The notes below the pieces were generated by a model. The model ran no database searches. It was not told the DNA's origin and saw only the letters and a list, made by a program, of their open reading frames with translations. Shown in pieces: positions 9,170 to 18,189 of a stretch of 61,588 bases of DNA. The stretch is from an uncultured Bacteroides sp. (GTDB lineage Bacteria > Bacteroidota > Bacteroidia > Bacteroidales > Bacteroidaceae). A program made the position numbers and the translations under genes. The stretch's first letter is position 1. Each line of letters starts with the position of its first letter. The stretch is taken from contig CAMWGU010000013.1 in assembly GCA_947173895.1 (NCBI GenBank), positions 1 through 61,588 on the forward strand, in the 5' to 3' direction.

Positions 9170-9200
9170 CAAAGCTATAGATGTTTTTTCAATTGACAAA
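9170..9200 (-). promoter_or_regulatory. Promoter of nrdJ
   Basis: On the minus strand TTTG (9200-9197), 19 bp, then TAGCTTTG (9177-9170), an exact consensus match. The predicted leader is about 70 nt and contains the inverted repeat GAAGTTGAACTTC (9152-9140), which may be a hairpin or an operator. Confidence 0.75.
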
Positions 9201-9234
9201 ATAAAAAGGCGATAAGTTTTCAACAAAATAAAAG

Positions 9235-9243
9235 TTATCCACT
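9235..9243 (+). promoter_or_regulatory. DnaA-box-like nonamer
   Basis: TTATCCACT differs from the consensus TTATCCACA only at the last base. It lies in the AT-rich nrdJ/nitroreductase divergent gap (9093-9425), 1 kb from dnaA. A single near-match in AT-rich DNA is weak evidence. Confidence 0.3.
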
Positions 9244-9377
9244 GATTATTGTTAATTTGTTGATATTCAATGTGTGTTGTTTCTTGTGCGATGGCAAAAG
9301 TTTTCAGTTTTGGAAATTTGTTCATAATTGAATAATTGGAAATTCCAAATTAGGATGGCTTATTATTCTAGAAAAAT

Positions 9378-9407
9378 ATTGCGTGCTTATTTATTTTCTT
9401 ATCTTTG
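9378..9407 (+). promoter_or_regulatory. Promoter of the nitroreductase gene
   Basis: ATTG (9378-9381), 18 bp, TATCTTTG (9400-9407). The box overlaps a potential TTG start at 9405, so the real start codon must be the ATG at 9426. Confidence 0.7.
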
Positions 9408-9425
9408 CAAAAAAAAGATAGCTAT

Positions 9426-10166
9426 ATGGAATCAATAAAAAACAGGCGGACAATCCGCAAATACAAGCAGGAAGATATACCCTCTTCTTTGTTAAATGAT
9501 TTGCTCAAAGAATCGTTCAGGGCTTCTACAATGGGCAATATGCAGTTATATAGTGTAGTTGTAACCCGCGACAAAGCAATGAAGGAAAAGCTGGCACCGG
9601 CTCATTTTAATCAGCCTATGGTGCTTACGGCACCGGTTGTGTTAACCTTCTGCGCGGATTTTAATCGCTTTAGTAAATGGTGTAAGATGCGTAAAGCAGA
9701 ACCGGGTTATGACAATCCCATTTCTTTCTTGAATGCAGCCACAGATGCATTACTGGTAACCCAAAATTTTTGTACATTGGCAGAAGAAAATGGGTTAGGC
9801 ATTTGCTATTTGGGGACAACTATTTATAATCCCGATCAGATAGTGGACATTCTTCAGTTGCCCGAGTTGGTAATGCCCGTAGCGACTATTACAGTGGGAT
9901 ATCCAGACGAATGTCCTTCTCAGGTAGACCGTCTTCCGGTTGAGGGTATTTTGCATGAAGAGATGTATCATGATTATACTCCGGAAGATATTGACCGGAT
10001 TTATGCATACAAGGAATCTCTTGCTGAAAACCATCGGTTTGTGCAAGAGAACTATAAGGAAACATTAGCTCAAGTGTTTACCGATGTCAGATACAAGAAA
10101 TCGGATAATGAGTATATGTCCGGGGTATTAAAGGCAACACTGAAGAAGCAGGGATTCGAGAAGTAG
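9426..10166 (+). CDS. Nitroreductase-family NAD(P)H oxidoreductase
   Basis: 246 residues from ATG 9426. The start is fixed by the promoter at 9378-9407, which overlaps the longer frame. The FMN-binding N-terminus (IKNRRTIRKYKQEDIP) and the later GLGICYLGT and TVGYPDE motifs are those of the nitroreductase/FMN reductase superfamily. The extra 50-residue C-terminal tail after the Rossmann-like core resembles NfrA/FRP-type members. It probably reduces flavins, nitro compounds or quinones in the cytosol. Monocistronic, closed by a bidirectional terminator shared with dnaA. Confidence 0.85.
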   Translation: MESIKNRRTIRKYKQEDIPSSLLNDLLKESFRASTMGNMQLYSVVVTRDKAMKEKLAPAHFNQPMVLTAPVVLTFCADFNRFSKWCKMRKAEPGYDNPISFLNAATDALLVTQNFCTLAEENGLGICYLGTTIYNPDQIVDILQLPELVMPVATITVGYPDECPSQVDRLPVEGILHEEMYHDYTPEDIDRIYAYKESLAENHRFVQENYKETLAQVFTDVRYKKSDNEYMSGVLKATLKKQGFEK

Positions 10167-10190
10167 TAGAAACAGAATGCTATGAAAAGA

Positions 10191-10229
10191 AAAAGGTGCA
10201 TGGAAAGAAAAACTTTTATGCACCTTTTG
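10191..10229. terminator. Bidirectional terminator between nitroreductase and dnaA
   Basis: AAAAGGTGCAT and ATGCACCTTTT arms enclose a 17-nt loop. The stem ends in A and T runs on both sides, so it can serve both convergent genes. Confidence 0.75.
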
Positions 10230-10236
10230 TTATTCC

Positions 10237-11643
10237 TTATCTCCTCTTGAGCGAGGCTTCAATTTCTTCAATAGTTGCTTTGAATGCTTTGTCGACTTCT
10301 ACCTGATCCTTTACTATCTTACAAGCATGCAATACGGTTGCATGGTCCTTATTGCCGATCAATTGGCCGATTTTTGAGGAAGAGGATACAGTGTGTTTCT
10401 TTGCCAAATACATGGCTACCTGACGTACCTGCACAACTTCTCTTTTTCTTGTCTTGGTATGGATGGCCGATTCTTCTATTTCGTAATGGCTACATACTTT
10501 CTGTATGATATCTTCTACCGTAATTGGTTTGCTTTCGCAGCAACGTACGGCCTTACGGATGATTCTCTCTGCCAAATCCAAATCAACATCGCGTTTGAAT
10601 ATGATGGATTGTGCCAAAAGCGAATTGATAATTCCTTCCAGTTCGCGGACACTCTCGTTTACATTTTCAGCAATATAGTTGATGACAGATTCCGGTATGT
10701 TCAGTCCATCGCGGCGTATCTTATTGCGGAGGATATTCTTTCTTAGCTCGAAGTCGGGCTTTTCCAATTCAGCCACCAACCCCCATTTGAAACGGGTCAG
10801 AAGTCGGTCTTCCATGCCTTGTAGCATGACTGGCGCGCGGTCGGAAGTCAGAATGAGCTGTTTGCCGTTCTGATGTAGGTGATTGAAAATATGGAAAAAT
10901 GTATTCTGCGTTTTGGTTACTCCGGCAAATTCTTGAATATCATCAATAATTAAGACATCAATGGTTTGATAAAAACTAATAAAGTCATTGAAATGATTCG
11001 TGCGTACAGAGTCGGTGTATTGCACCTGAAACAGGTGTGCAGATACATACAATACTCTTTTCTCTGGATACAATTCCTTGATTCGGGTACCAATGGCATT
11101 GGTCAAGTGGGTCTTGCCTACGCCTGAAGGTCCGTATAAGAACAACGGATTGAATGTCTTTGCCGGATTTTTGGCAACAGTTTCTCCTACCGTACGCGAG
11201 AATTCATTGCTATTTCCTTTGATAAAGTTCTCAAAGTTATAGTTCGGATTCAAATGCGGATCCAGATCCTGAGGAGCTGGTGCTTGCATAGGACTGGGTG
11301 CTTTGTTGCCACCTCGTATAACAGTTTGTGCCGGCAATGCTGGAGAGCGTTTGCTTCCCTCCATATTGACAGTGATATGGTTGGTTTTATCGGTCAGAAT
11401 GGAATACATAAGCTGTGTTCCTTCTCCGATTTCTTTGTATAGGACCGCACGTAACAAGTCCACAAACTTTTCTTCCAAAAATTCATAGAAGAAAGGGCTG
11501 GGAACACCAATCGTCAGTGCCTTGTCCTCATATTTAAGTGGCACAATAGGCTCAAACCATGTCTTAAAAGTCGTTTCTGGTACGTTGTCTCTGATTAGAT
11601 TCAGGCAACGTCCCCATAAAACGATGTGATCGTTTTCAATCAT
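10237..11643 (-). CDS. dnaA: Chromosomal replication initiator DnaA
   Basis: 468 residues from ATG 11643; a second ATG three codons upstream (11652) is possible. Domain I is at about 1-80. The AAA+ core has Walker [11 protein letters not shown], Walker [10 protein letters not shown] and sensor [10 protein letters not shown]. The C-terminal DNA-binding domain carries the signature [12 protein letters not shown]. It binds TTATCCACA boxes and opens oriC. The linker domain II is short. Upstream is a 330-bp AT-rich gap with a promoter-like pair and one DnaA-box-like site. Confidence 0.96.
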   Translation of the reverse strand: MIENDHIVLWGRCLNLIRDNVPETTFKTWFEPIVPLKYEDKALTIGVPSPFFYEFLEEKFVDLLRAVLYKEIGEGTQLMYSILTDKTNHITVNMEGSKRSPALPAQTVIRGGNKAPSPMQAPAPQDLDPHLNPNYNFENFIKGNSNEFSRTVGETVAKNPAKTFNPLFLYGPSGVGKTHLTNAIGTRIKELYPEKRVLYVSAHLFQVQYTDSVRTNHFNDFISFYQTIDVLIIDDIQEFAGVTKTQNTFFHIFNHLHQNGKQLILTSDRAPVMLQGMEDRLLTRFKWGLVAELEKPDFELRKNILRNKIRRDGLNIPESVINYIAENVNESVRELEGIINSLLAQSIIFKRDVDLDLAERIIRKAVRCCESKPITVEDIIQKVCSHYEIEESAIHTKTRKREVVQVRQVAMYLAKKHTVSSSSKIGQLIGNKDHATVLHACKIVKDQVEVDKAFKATIEEIEASLKRR

Positions 11644-11977
11644 ACGAAACATTTATTATAAAAAGCGAAACTTCTACATTGCAAATTTCGAAATCTATTT
11701 CCGAAAAAACAAATCGCTTTTTTCTTGCTTTTTATTTTTTATGAGTAATATCTTTAATCTCAGTGATTTATAATAAACCTCTTCTGAAAGATTCTGATGT
11801 TTCCTCTTGTGGATTATAATTGTCTGATTCTTAGTTTACTATCTTTTAAAAAAAGCTTTAGCTTATTTTAAATAAAATAACTTCACATTGCTTTTCTTCC
11901 CTATTTGCAGTCGTTTACCCTGTTAAATAGGGAAAATATTTCCGCTTTCTTATTTAGAAGTTTTTCAAATTAACGTG
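11644..11977. promoter_or_regulatory. AT-rich region upstream of dnaA
   Basis: No gene is seen. On the minus strand TTTG (11713-11710), 20 bp, GAAATTTG (11689-11682) is a plausible dnaA promoter. TGTGGATTA at 11808-11816 is one base from a DnaA box (complement orientation), consistent with autoregulation. Long A/T runs surround it. This is not enough to call oriC. Confidence 0.4.
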
Positions 11978-12865
11978 TTATTTGTCTTTCTTGCCGAACA
12001 GTGAGAAGTGTACATAGCGTTTCGGATGCGCTTTCAGGTCTTCTAACAGGCTTGCGGCATTGGCTGTCGTCGTACTCAAGTTTTGATAGAGGGCAGGGTC
12101 GTTGAACAACAAGCCGATGCTATTGTCTTTGCGGTTAAGCTTTTCTGTCAGCAGTTGCACATTCAGTAAGGTGGAATCTACTTTGCTGAATGTTGCGGCA
12201 TAATCAATGCCTTTCAGGTTGTCGCTGATGGTATTGAAGTTGTCGGCAATGGAGTTCAGCTTTCCGGTGAGTTGTGGAAGGTCTTTTTGCATCAATACGT
12301 TTAGCTGGCGTGTCGTCACGTCCAGATTGGCTGTCAGTCTCTCAGCGTTGTGCAAAGTGGCTCCCAGTGCGGGGTCGGCCAAGATTTGGTTCAGCGAGTG
12401 CAGGATAGAATCCATTTTGGGCAACATCTGTTCTATCTGGGGGAGCAGCTTTTCTTCGGCGGCTCCCATCAGGCCTGCGTTGGTTTTGCCGGGCAGTGTG
12501 TCTCCCGGTTGATGGTATTCCGTGGCATCATGCTGAAGGAGTAGGTTCATTTTTACGGTTCCCAGCATTTCGGTGACCAATTCTCCCGTACTTCCTTTGG
12601 GGATGCGCATTTCCTTATCTACCTCTACTTTCACTGTGACGTGTCCCGGCTTGGCATAGTTGTAATTGATGCTTCTCACGGTTCCCACTTTATAACCGTT
12701 GGCAAATACCGGGCTCGACCCGGCCAATCCGTTTATGTTGGTATATTCCACATAATAATAGTTGGCGGATTGGAACATGTTTATTCCCTTCAGATAGTTG
12801 ATGCCAAAAAACAGCATGGCTAATGCAGCGATGCCTATTAGTCCTATTTTTACTTCTTTTGTCAT
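11978..12865 (-). CDS. MCE-domain lipid transport protein (MlaD family)
   Basis: 295 residues. One N-terminal transmembrane helix (about 8-26, IGLIGIAALAMLFFGINYL) is followed by an MCE domain at about 35-115 (VEYTNINGLAGSSPVFANGYKVGTV, GTVKMNLLL). A helical region follows. MlaD-type proteins form hexamers in the periplasm and move phospholipids between membranes. No Mla ATPase or permease is adjacent here; they may be elsewhere. The gene starts 19 nt after the amidase gene ends, so both are probably cotranscribed from the 14.07 kb promoter. Confidence 0.85.
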   Translation of the reverse strand: MTKEVKIGLIGIAALAMLFFGINYLKGINMFQSANYYYVEYTNINGLAGSSPVFANGYKVGTVRSINYNYAKPGHVTVKVEVDKEMRIPKGSTGELVTEMLGTVKMNLLLQHDATEYHQPGDTLPGKTNAGLMGAAEEKLLPQIEQMLPKMDSILHSLNQILADPALGATLHNAERLTANLDVTTRQLNVLMQKDLPQLTGKLNSIADNFNTISDNLKGIDYAATFSKVDSTLLNVQLLTEKLNRKDNSIGLLFNDPALYQNLSTTTANAASLLEDLKAHPKRYVHFSLFGKKDK

Positions 12866-12884
12866 TTCTGTTGTTTCTTTTATA

Positions 12885-14072
12885 TTATCTGTTTCTTTTA
12901 AATTCTTTAATGGCTTCGTTTATGTTCATCTTCTCTCCGTTTTTGAAGGCGATGATGAATGCGTCTTTGAATTTTGGGGCGATGTTGCGTCTCATTCGCA
13001 ATATCTTGTTATAGTCCGTACTTTCTCCGTACGTATATTTATAAAGCCCTTTTTCGTGGTAATAACTGACCGGTGATACGCCTTTCAGTAGTTTGCTTCC
13101 TTTGGGAAGCACTTTGCCGGACGTCAGTATTTGTATTTTGAAGACAGGCTTTGCAGTTGCTTGGGCTGGTTTGGCAGCTGGCTTCGTTGCCGGTCCAGCT
13201 TCGCCGGTGGCTGGTGTCTCTTCCAAGGATTCTTCCGGCTTGCTTTCCGGTTTCGGCAGGCTTTCTTGGGCTACGCCGCTTTGCCTAGCAGAGGTGTCGT
13301 GCTCCCGTTTGTAATGAAGGAATGCTTGGTAGATGCTATTGGATAAAGCGGTGGTCCCGGCGTCGGACAACAGGTATTGTTCTTCGTCCGGTGTCGAGAT
13401 ATAGCCCAGTTCAATCAGGACGCTAGGCATGGATGTGGCGCGCAAAACCAAGAATCCGGCTTGATGCACGCCTTTGTCTATCCGTTTGGCTGTATGTTTG
13501 AATTGTTTCTGTACGTATGTGGCCAGTTTCACGCTCTTCTCCATATTCTTGTCTTGTACGAATTCGAACATGATGTAGCTTTCAGACGAGTTGGGATTGA
13601 ATCCGGCATAGCGCTGCTCGTAGTTTTCTTCTATCAGGATGACAGAATTCTCCTTTTTGGCTACTTCCAGGTTCTCCTCGGTGCGGTGGAGACCCAGTGT
13701 GTAGGTCTCGGCTCCCCGCACGGTCTTGCTGCGGGCCACGGAATTGGTGTGTATGGAGATAAACAAGTCGGCCTTGGCATTGTTGGCTATCTGGGCACGG
13801 CGGTCCAGCGGGATAAAGACATCGGTCTTTCGGGTGTATATCACTTTGACGCCGTTGCAATTGTTTTGTATCAATCTGCCTACTTTCAGGGCTACATTCA
13901 GGTTGATGTTTTTTTCTTTTCCCCGTTTGCCGACGGCACCAGGATCGTGTCCGCCATGACCAGGATCTATGACGACTACAAAATCCTTTCCCTTTGCTGT
14001 CGAGCAGAAGCAGGGAAAAACGAGCCATAGGCTACATAGTAGGAATATTATTTTAAGTCTATAGGTTATCAT
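12885..14072 (-). CDS. N-acetylmuramoyl-L-alanine amidase with C-terminal SPOR-like domain
   Basis: 395 residues from ATG 14072, which begins a signal peptide (ITYRLKIIFLLCSLWLVFPCFCS). The longer frame adds 19 residues lacking signal features. Amidase_3 motifs are VVIDPGHGGHDPGAVG (zinc His), the zinc-ligand region SIHTNSV and the catalytic Glu in VLIELGYIS. A Pro/Ala/Glu-rich linker leads to about 80 residues resembling a SPOR domain (PVFKIQILTSG onward), which binds denuded septal glycan. It should cleave the peptide from MurNAc during cell separation. A TACATTTG box lies at 14093-14086. Confidence 0.9.
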   Translation of the reverse strand: MITYRLKIIFLLCSLWLVFPCFCSTAKGKDFVVVIDPGHGGHDPGAVGKRGKEKNINLNVALKVGRLIQNNCNGVKVIYTRKTDVFIPLDRRAQIANNAKADLFISIHTNSVARSKTVRGAETYTLGLHRTEENLEVAKKENSVILIEENYEQRYAGFNPNSSESYIMFEFVQDKNMEKSVKLATYVQKQFKHTAKRIDKGVHQAGFLVLRATSMPSVLIELGYISTPDEEQYLLSDAGTTALSNSIYQAFLHYKREHDTSARQSGVAQESLPKPESKPEESLEETPATGEAGPATKPAAKPAQATAKPVFKIQILTSGKVLPKGSKLLKGVSPVSYYHEKGLYKYTYGESTDYNKILRMRRNIAPKFKDAFIIAFKNGEKMNINEAIKEFKRNR

Positions 14073-14231
14073 ATTAATTAAGATGCAAATGTAGCTGTTT
14101 TTTTGTGAAAACTTGGCTATTGCCTCCAAGTTTTGCGTTTTTTATTCTAAACTTGCTATAAAACCCGAAAAATGGACAAGTGTTTGGCGTAAATTCGTTT
14201 ACTTTGCGCCCCGGATATAAATGCTGAAGAA

Positions 14232-15188
14232 ATGGATTTGCTTACCTTTATGAAGAATTGGACGTTGCCTCTTGCCATGCTGGCGGGGGTTATCGGTTAT
14301 TTTGCCTTTGCCAACTTCGCTTTTCTGGAGCCGGCAAAACCATTGGTGGATGGAGTGATTTCTTTTTTGACTCCTTCCTTGATTTTTGCCCAGTTGTTGT
14401 TGACTTTCTGCAAGATAGAACCTAGGGAATTGGTGCCTGGAGCATGGCATGGCTGGCTGCTGGCCATTCAGGCTGTTTCCTGCGGTGTCATTGCCCTGCT
14501 CTTGCTGTTTTGTCCGATGGGAGAGGCTTACAAGGAGGTGTTCGAGGCGGGCATGGTCTGCCTGATTTGCCCCACGGCCACGGCAGCGGCGGTGATTACG
14601 GGAAAACTGGGTGGCAGTGCGTCCAGCCTGACTACCTATACGTTGCTTTCCAACATCTTGGCCGCCATCTTGGTTCCGTTGGTGTTTCCGTTGGTCGAGC
14701 CGCATGCAGATGCCACTTTCTGGGCGGCTTTCCTGAAGATATTGGGCAAGGTGTTTCCGTTGTTGCTTTCGCCCTTTTTCATTGCCTTGCTGCTTCGTTA
14801 TTATCTCCCGGCCGTCCACCGTTTCTTGTTGAATTACCATACGCTGGCTTTCTATTTGTGGGCGGTGGCATTGACCATCGTGATGGGGCAGACCACCCGT
14901 TCCTTGGCCAACAGCACGGCCGATGTGGAGGTGGAACTCTGTATAGCGTTGGCCGGCCTTGCCGCCTGTTGCCTGCAATTTTATTTGGGCAAGCGGATTG
15001 GCGGTGCCTACCATGACCGCATCAGTGCCGGGCAGGCATTGGGGCAGAAGAACACCGTGCTGGCCATTTGGATGGCTGTTACTTACCTGAACCCGTTGTC
15101 GTCGGTCGGTCCGGGCAGTTATGTGGTGTGGCAGAACCTGTTCAACTCTTGGCAGTTGTGGAAGAAGCGTAAGAGTGAGGCTTCCTGA
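14232..15188 (+). CDS. Bile acid:sodium symporter-type (BASS/SBF-like) membrane transporter
   Basis: 318 residues with about 9-10 hydrophobic segments and no signal peptide. The later part, NTVLAIWMAVTYLNPLSSVGPG, resembles the conserved crossover region of SBF-like transporters, and CPTATAAAVITGKLGG resembles the first discontinuous helix. The substrate may be a bile acid or another organic anion; this cannot be decided from sequence. It stands alone, downstream of the divergent amidase promoter. The opposite strand has a long open frame caused by codon bias, not a gene. Confidence 0.72.
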   Translation: MDLLTFMKNWTLPLAMLAGVIGYFAFANFAFLEPAKPLVDGVISFLTPSLIFAQLLLTFCKIEPRELVPGAWHGWLLAIQAVSCGVIALLLLFCPMGEAYKEVFEAGMVCLICPTATAAAVITGKLGGSASSLTTYTLLSNILAAILVPLVFPLVEPHADATFWAAFLKILGKVFPLLLSPFFIALLLRYYLPAVHRFLLNYHTLAFYLWAVALTIVMGQTTRSLANSTADVEVELCIALAGLAACCLQFYLGKRIGGAYHDRISAGQALGQKNTVLAIWMAVTYLNPLSSVGPGSYVVWQNLFNSWQLWKKRKSEAS

Positions 15189-15519
15189 GATACTTTATTA
15201 CCAATTCGATAATCCCGACGGGCTAAACCGGTTCCTATAGATATGTAAGCCTTTTTATATGGAGATAGAATGCAATGGTATGAAAAGGGTTAGCCATTAG
15301 GGAGAAAAGCTTTATGCAACAGGCTTTGGCGGATTCGGACGCTTGCTTTGCGTGCCACAGCTTGGCCGTTCGCACGGGATGCGCCTTGGTATGCGAGGTA
15401 TATTTTAATAAGGTGAATACATGTTTCGTTATTATCCGGCAATTCATTAACTTTGCAGGGGATTGCTTGTCTTAGTTTTCCAATAATTGTATGTTAAACC
15501 ATCAATCATCAGTCGTCGT
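15189..15519. other. Intergenic region with promoter for the TrmH-type gene
   Basis: No convincing gene. TTTC (15424-15427), 20 bp, TAACTTTG (15448-15455) fits the Bacteroidetes promoter and would give a leader of about 60 nt to the methyltransferase at 15520. The rest shows no clear repeat or hairpin. Confidence 0.55.
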
Positions 15520-16329
15520 ATGCCGATAGTCGAAATATCTTCTTTGTCCCATCCCGGTGTGGAAGTGTTCAGTACGCTCACCGAGAATCAGTTGCGTAAC
15601 CGTGTCGAGCCCGGAAAGGGAATCTTTATCGTAGAAAGCCCGAAGGTCATCCAAAGGGCTTTGGATGCCGGATATGAACCGCTGTCTCTTTTGTGCGAGC
15701 GTAAGCATGTCTTTGGTGATGCGGCTGGCATCATCAGTCGTTTTCCGGATGTGCCTGTCTATACCGGTAGCCGTGAGTTGCTTGCCGCGCTGACCGGTTA
15801 TGTGCTGACCCGTGGCGTGCTGTGCGCCATGCGCCGGCCGATGATGCACAGTGTGGAAGAGGTGTGCCGGGATGCCCGGCGCGTGGTGGTGATAGACAGT
15901 GTGGTGGATGCCACCAACATTGGCGCGATGTTTCGTTCGGCGGCAGCTCTTGGGATGGATGCTGTGTTGCTGACCCGCACTTCGTGCGACCCGTTGAACC
16001 GCCGGGCGGTCAGGGTATCGATGGGAGCGGTTTTCCAAGTGCCTTGGACGTGGCTGGATGGTGCTCCCGGTGGCTTGAAGAAGTTGGGTTTCCGTACGGC
16101 GGCCATGGCATTGACGGACGATTCGGTGTCTATTGACCATCCCGCCTTGATGTGCGAGCCGAGGCTGGCCGTCCTGATGGGCAATGAAGGGGAGGGGTTG
16201 CCGCCTGCCACGATTGCCGATGCCGACTATGTGGTCCGCATCCCTATGGCATACGGTGTGGATTCGCTCAATGTGGCAGCTGCTGCGGCCGTCGCTTTTT
16301 GGCAATTGCGGTGGCGGGCCGGTGTGTGA
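15520..16329 (+). CDS. SpoU/TrmH-family RNA 2'-O-methyltransferase
   Basis: 269 residues from ATG 15520; earlier in-frame starts lie inside the leader. The C-terminal SPOUT knot domain shows its three motifs: VVDATNIGAMFRSAAALG, VLMGNEGEGLPP and RIPMAYGVDSLNVAAAAAV. The N-terminal 110 residues look like the substrate-binding (L30e-like) part. It should methylate a ribose in rRNA or tRNA with SAM; the target nucleotide is unknown. It converges with the NamZ gene 18 nt away. Confidence 0.87.
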   Translation: MPIVEISSLSHPGVEVFSTLTENQLRNRVEPGKGIFIVESPKVIQRALDAGYEPLSLLCERKHVFGDAAGIISRFPDVPVYTGSRELLAALTGYVLTRGVLCAMRRPMMHSVEEVCRDARRVVVIDSVVDATNIGAMFRSAAALGMDAVLLTRTSCDPLNRRAVRVSMGAVFQVPWTWLDGAPGGLKKLGFRTAAMALTDDSVSIDHPALMCEPRLAVLMGNEGEGLPPATIADADYVVRIPMAYGVDSLNVAAAAAVAFWQLRWRAGV

Positions 16330-16347
16330 CCCTTGGCAGGGGCGTTG

Positions 16348-17508
16348 TTATTCGTAAAGCAGGTATTTTCTTCGTAGGTCCTTGTATGCTTCCAGTTCCT
16401 TTTGCCATCCTGCGCGGATTTCTTCTTCGCCGGCGCCTTTCATGATTTGTTCCCTCACGGTGCGGTTGCCTATCAGCAGGTCGAACCATTGGGAGCGTGT
16501 GAAGAACTTGTCCGCTTTCCCAAGTTTTTGGTAGGCTTGGTAGTAGGTGATGATGTATTTCAGAGAGAACCCTTTCGGGGCGGCAGTGTGGCGCAGGTTG
16601 TTGCCATAGCAGGGCTGGCCTTTGTACATTGGCTGCTTGTCGAATCCTTCCAGGGCTTCGGGCGTGAACGAAAAGGACGAGAGGCGGATGTCGGGCGACC
16701 CGATGACCTGGAAAGGGAAGCGTGTGCCCCTTCCCACGCTGATGGCTGTTCCTTCGAACGGGCAAAGGGAAGCGTACAGGGCGATGGCTTGGTCGTTGGG
16801 CAGGTTGGGCGATGGCTTCACCGGCAGCGGATAGGGCTGCCCGTGTTTCCAGCCTTCGACAGGGATGACGGTCAGTGCGCATTTCTTTCCGCCGGCCAGC
16901 CAGCCTTCGCCGTTAATCATCTGTGCCAGTTCGCCCACGGTGCAACCGTGCAGGATGGGGATGGCGTGCATGCCTACGAAGCTTTTCTGGTTGCTTTGCC
17001 TTACCGGCCCGTCTACATAGTCGCAGGGGTTGGGGCGGTCCGTGACGACCAGTTGCTTCCGGTTTTCGGCACACGCCTCCATCACGTAGTGCATGGTGCT
17101 GATGTAGGTGTAGAAACGTGCCCCCACGTCCTGGATGTCGAACACCACCAGATCGATGTCTTGCAACTGCGCGGCTGTTGGCTTCTTGTTTTTGCCGTAT
17201 AGCGAGAGGATGGGCACGCCTGTCCGTGTGTCCTTGCCGTCCTTCACGGTCTCTCCGGCATCGGCGTTCCCCCGGAAGCCATGTTCGGGGGCGAATACTT
17301 TTCTCACCTGCACATGGGCGGCAAGCAAGGTGTCCAATAAATGGGCTTTGCCGACCATCGAAGTTTGGTTGACAACCAGTGCCACGCGCTTTCCTTTTAA
17401 TATAGGTAGGAGGCGTCCGGTCTGTTCGGCGCCATTGATGACGGTTTGTGCGGCCAGTGTGTGGCAGGCCAGCCAGAGTAACCAGAGAAAAATGTATGCA
17501 GCTTTCAT
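16348..17508 (-). CDS. namZ: DUF1343 exo-beta-N-acetylmuramidase (NamZ-like)
   Basis: 386 residues. A signal peptide (KAAYIFLWLLWLACHTLAA) predicts export. Family motifs are ALVVNQTSMVG, VFAPEHGFRG, VVFDIQDVGARFYTYISTM and VTDRPNPCDY. NamZ (GH171) enzymes release terminal MurNAc from peptidoglycan fragments, so the role is probably cell-wall recycling in the periplasm. It is convergent with the methyltransferase and divergent from the HD-domain gene. Enzyme activity is assigned from the family, not shown here. Confidence 0.82.
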   Translation of the reverse strand: MKAAYIFLWLLWLACHTLAAQTVINGAEQTGRLLPILKGKRVALVVNQTSMVGKAHLLDTLLAAHVQVRKVFAPEHGFRGNADAGETVKDGKDTRTGVPILSLYGKNKKPTAAQLQDIDLVVFDIQDVGARFYTYISTMHYVMEACAENRKQLVVTDRPNPCDYVDGPVRQSNQKSFVGMHAIPILHGCTVGELAQMINGEGWLAGGKKCALTVIPVEGWKHGQPYPLPVKPSPNLPNDQAIALYASLCPFEGTAISVGRGTRFPFQVIGSPDIRLSSFSFTPEALEGFDKQPMYKGQPCYGNNLRHTAAPKGFSLKYIITYYQAYQKLGKADKFFTRSQWFDLLIGNRTVREQIMKGAGEEEIRAGWQKELEAYKDLRRKYLLYE

Positions 17509-17561
17509 GATATATGGCGATTATTTTGTAATATTGCACAAAAATAAGAATTTAATTGAAA

Positions 17562-18098
17562 ATGGACGCACTGGCTATTATTAATAAATATTATCCTGAG
17601 GACAATGAGTTGAGACACATCTTGCTGACGCATAGCCGTTCGGTGGCTGATAAGGCGTTGTGGATAGCAGACAGGCATCCGGAACTGGAGTTGGACAGGA
17701 AGTTTTTGGAAGAGGCGGCTATGTTGCACGATATAGGTATTTTTATGACCGATGCCGACGGTATTCACTGCCATGGCGATGCCTCATATATCTGCCACGG
17801 CTACCTGGGCGCAGACTTGATGCGGAAAGAAGGTTTTCCTCGCCATGCACTGGTGTGCGAGAGGCATACGGGAGCAGGAATATCCTTACAAAGTATTATT
17901 GACCAACAATTGCCTATTCCTCATCGAGATATGCTTCCGGTATCGTTGGAGGAACAAGTCATCTGCTTTGCCGACAAGTTCTTCTCGAAGACCCATCTGG
18001 ACAAGGAAAAGAGTGTGGAAAAAGCTTTGAAGAGCATTTCGCGTTACGGCGAGGACGGGATAATCCGCTTCAATCGTTGGTGCGAATGTTTCTTGTAA
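17562..18098 (+). CDS. HD-domain hydrolase of unknown substrate
   Basis: 178 residues from ATG 17562. The HD motif set is visible: H in THSRSVADKA, HD in AAMLHDIGI, and further His in CHGYLGADL and CERHTGAGIS. This metal-dependent phosphohydrolase fold occurs in nucleotidases and (p)ppGpp-type enzymes; the family (HDIG type) is uncharacterised here. A TAATATTG box is at 17529-17536. No signal peptide; cytosolic. Confidence 0.78.
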   Translation: MDALAIINKYYPEDNELRHILLTHSRSVADKALWIADRHPELELDRKFLEEAAMLHDIGIFMTDADGIHCHGDASYICHGYLGADLMRKEGFPRHALVCERHTGAGISLQSIIDQQLPIPHRDMLPVSLEEQVICFADKFFSKTHLDKEKSVEKALKSISRYGEDGIIRFNRWCECFL

Positions 18099-18189
18099 GC
18101 CTTAAAAATAAATTAAATATTCGCTAAATAGTTCATTATTGGCGGATAATGCTTAATTTTGCCCCTCAAAAAGTGTAAATGATTTGTGA

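Noticed and set aside
9093-9425. Cobalamin riboswitch upstream of nrdJ
   Set aside because: No B12-box-like conserved segment recognised and the predicted leader is only about 70 nt.
14199-15014. Long minus-strand frame opposite the BASS-type transporter
   Set aside because: Low-complexity Gln/Arg/His-rich translation; plus strand encodes a coherent membrane protein.
15502-16305. Long minus-strand frame opposite the methyltransferase
   Set aside because: SPOUT motifs on the plus strand are decisive.
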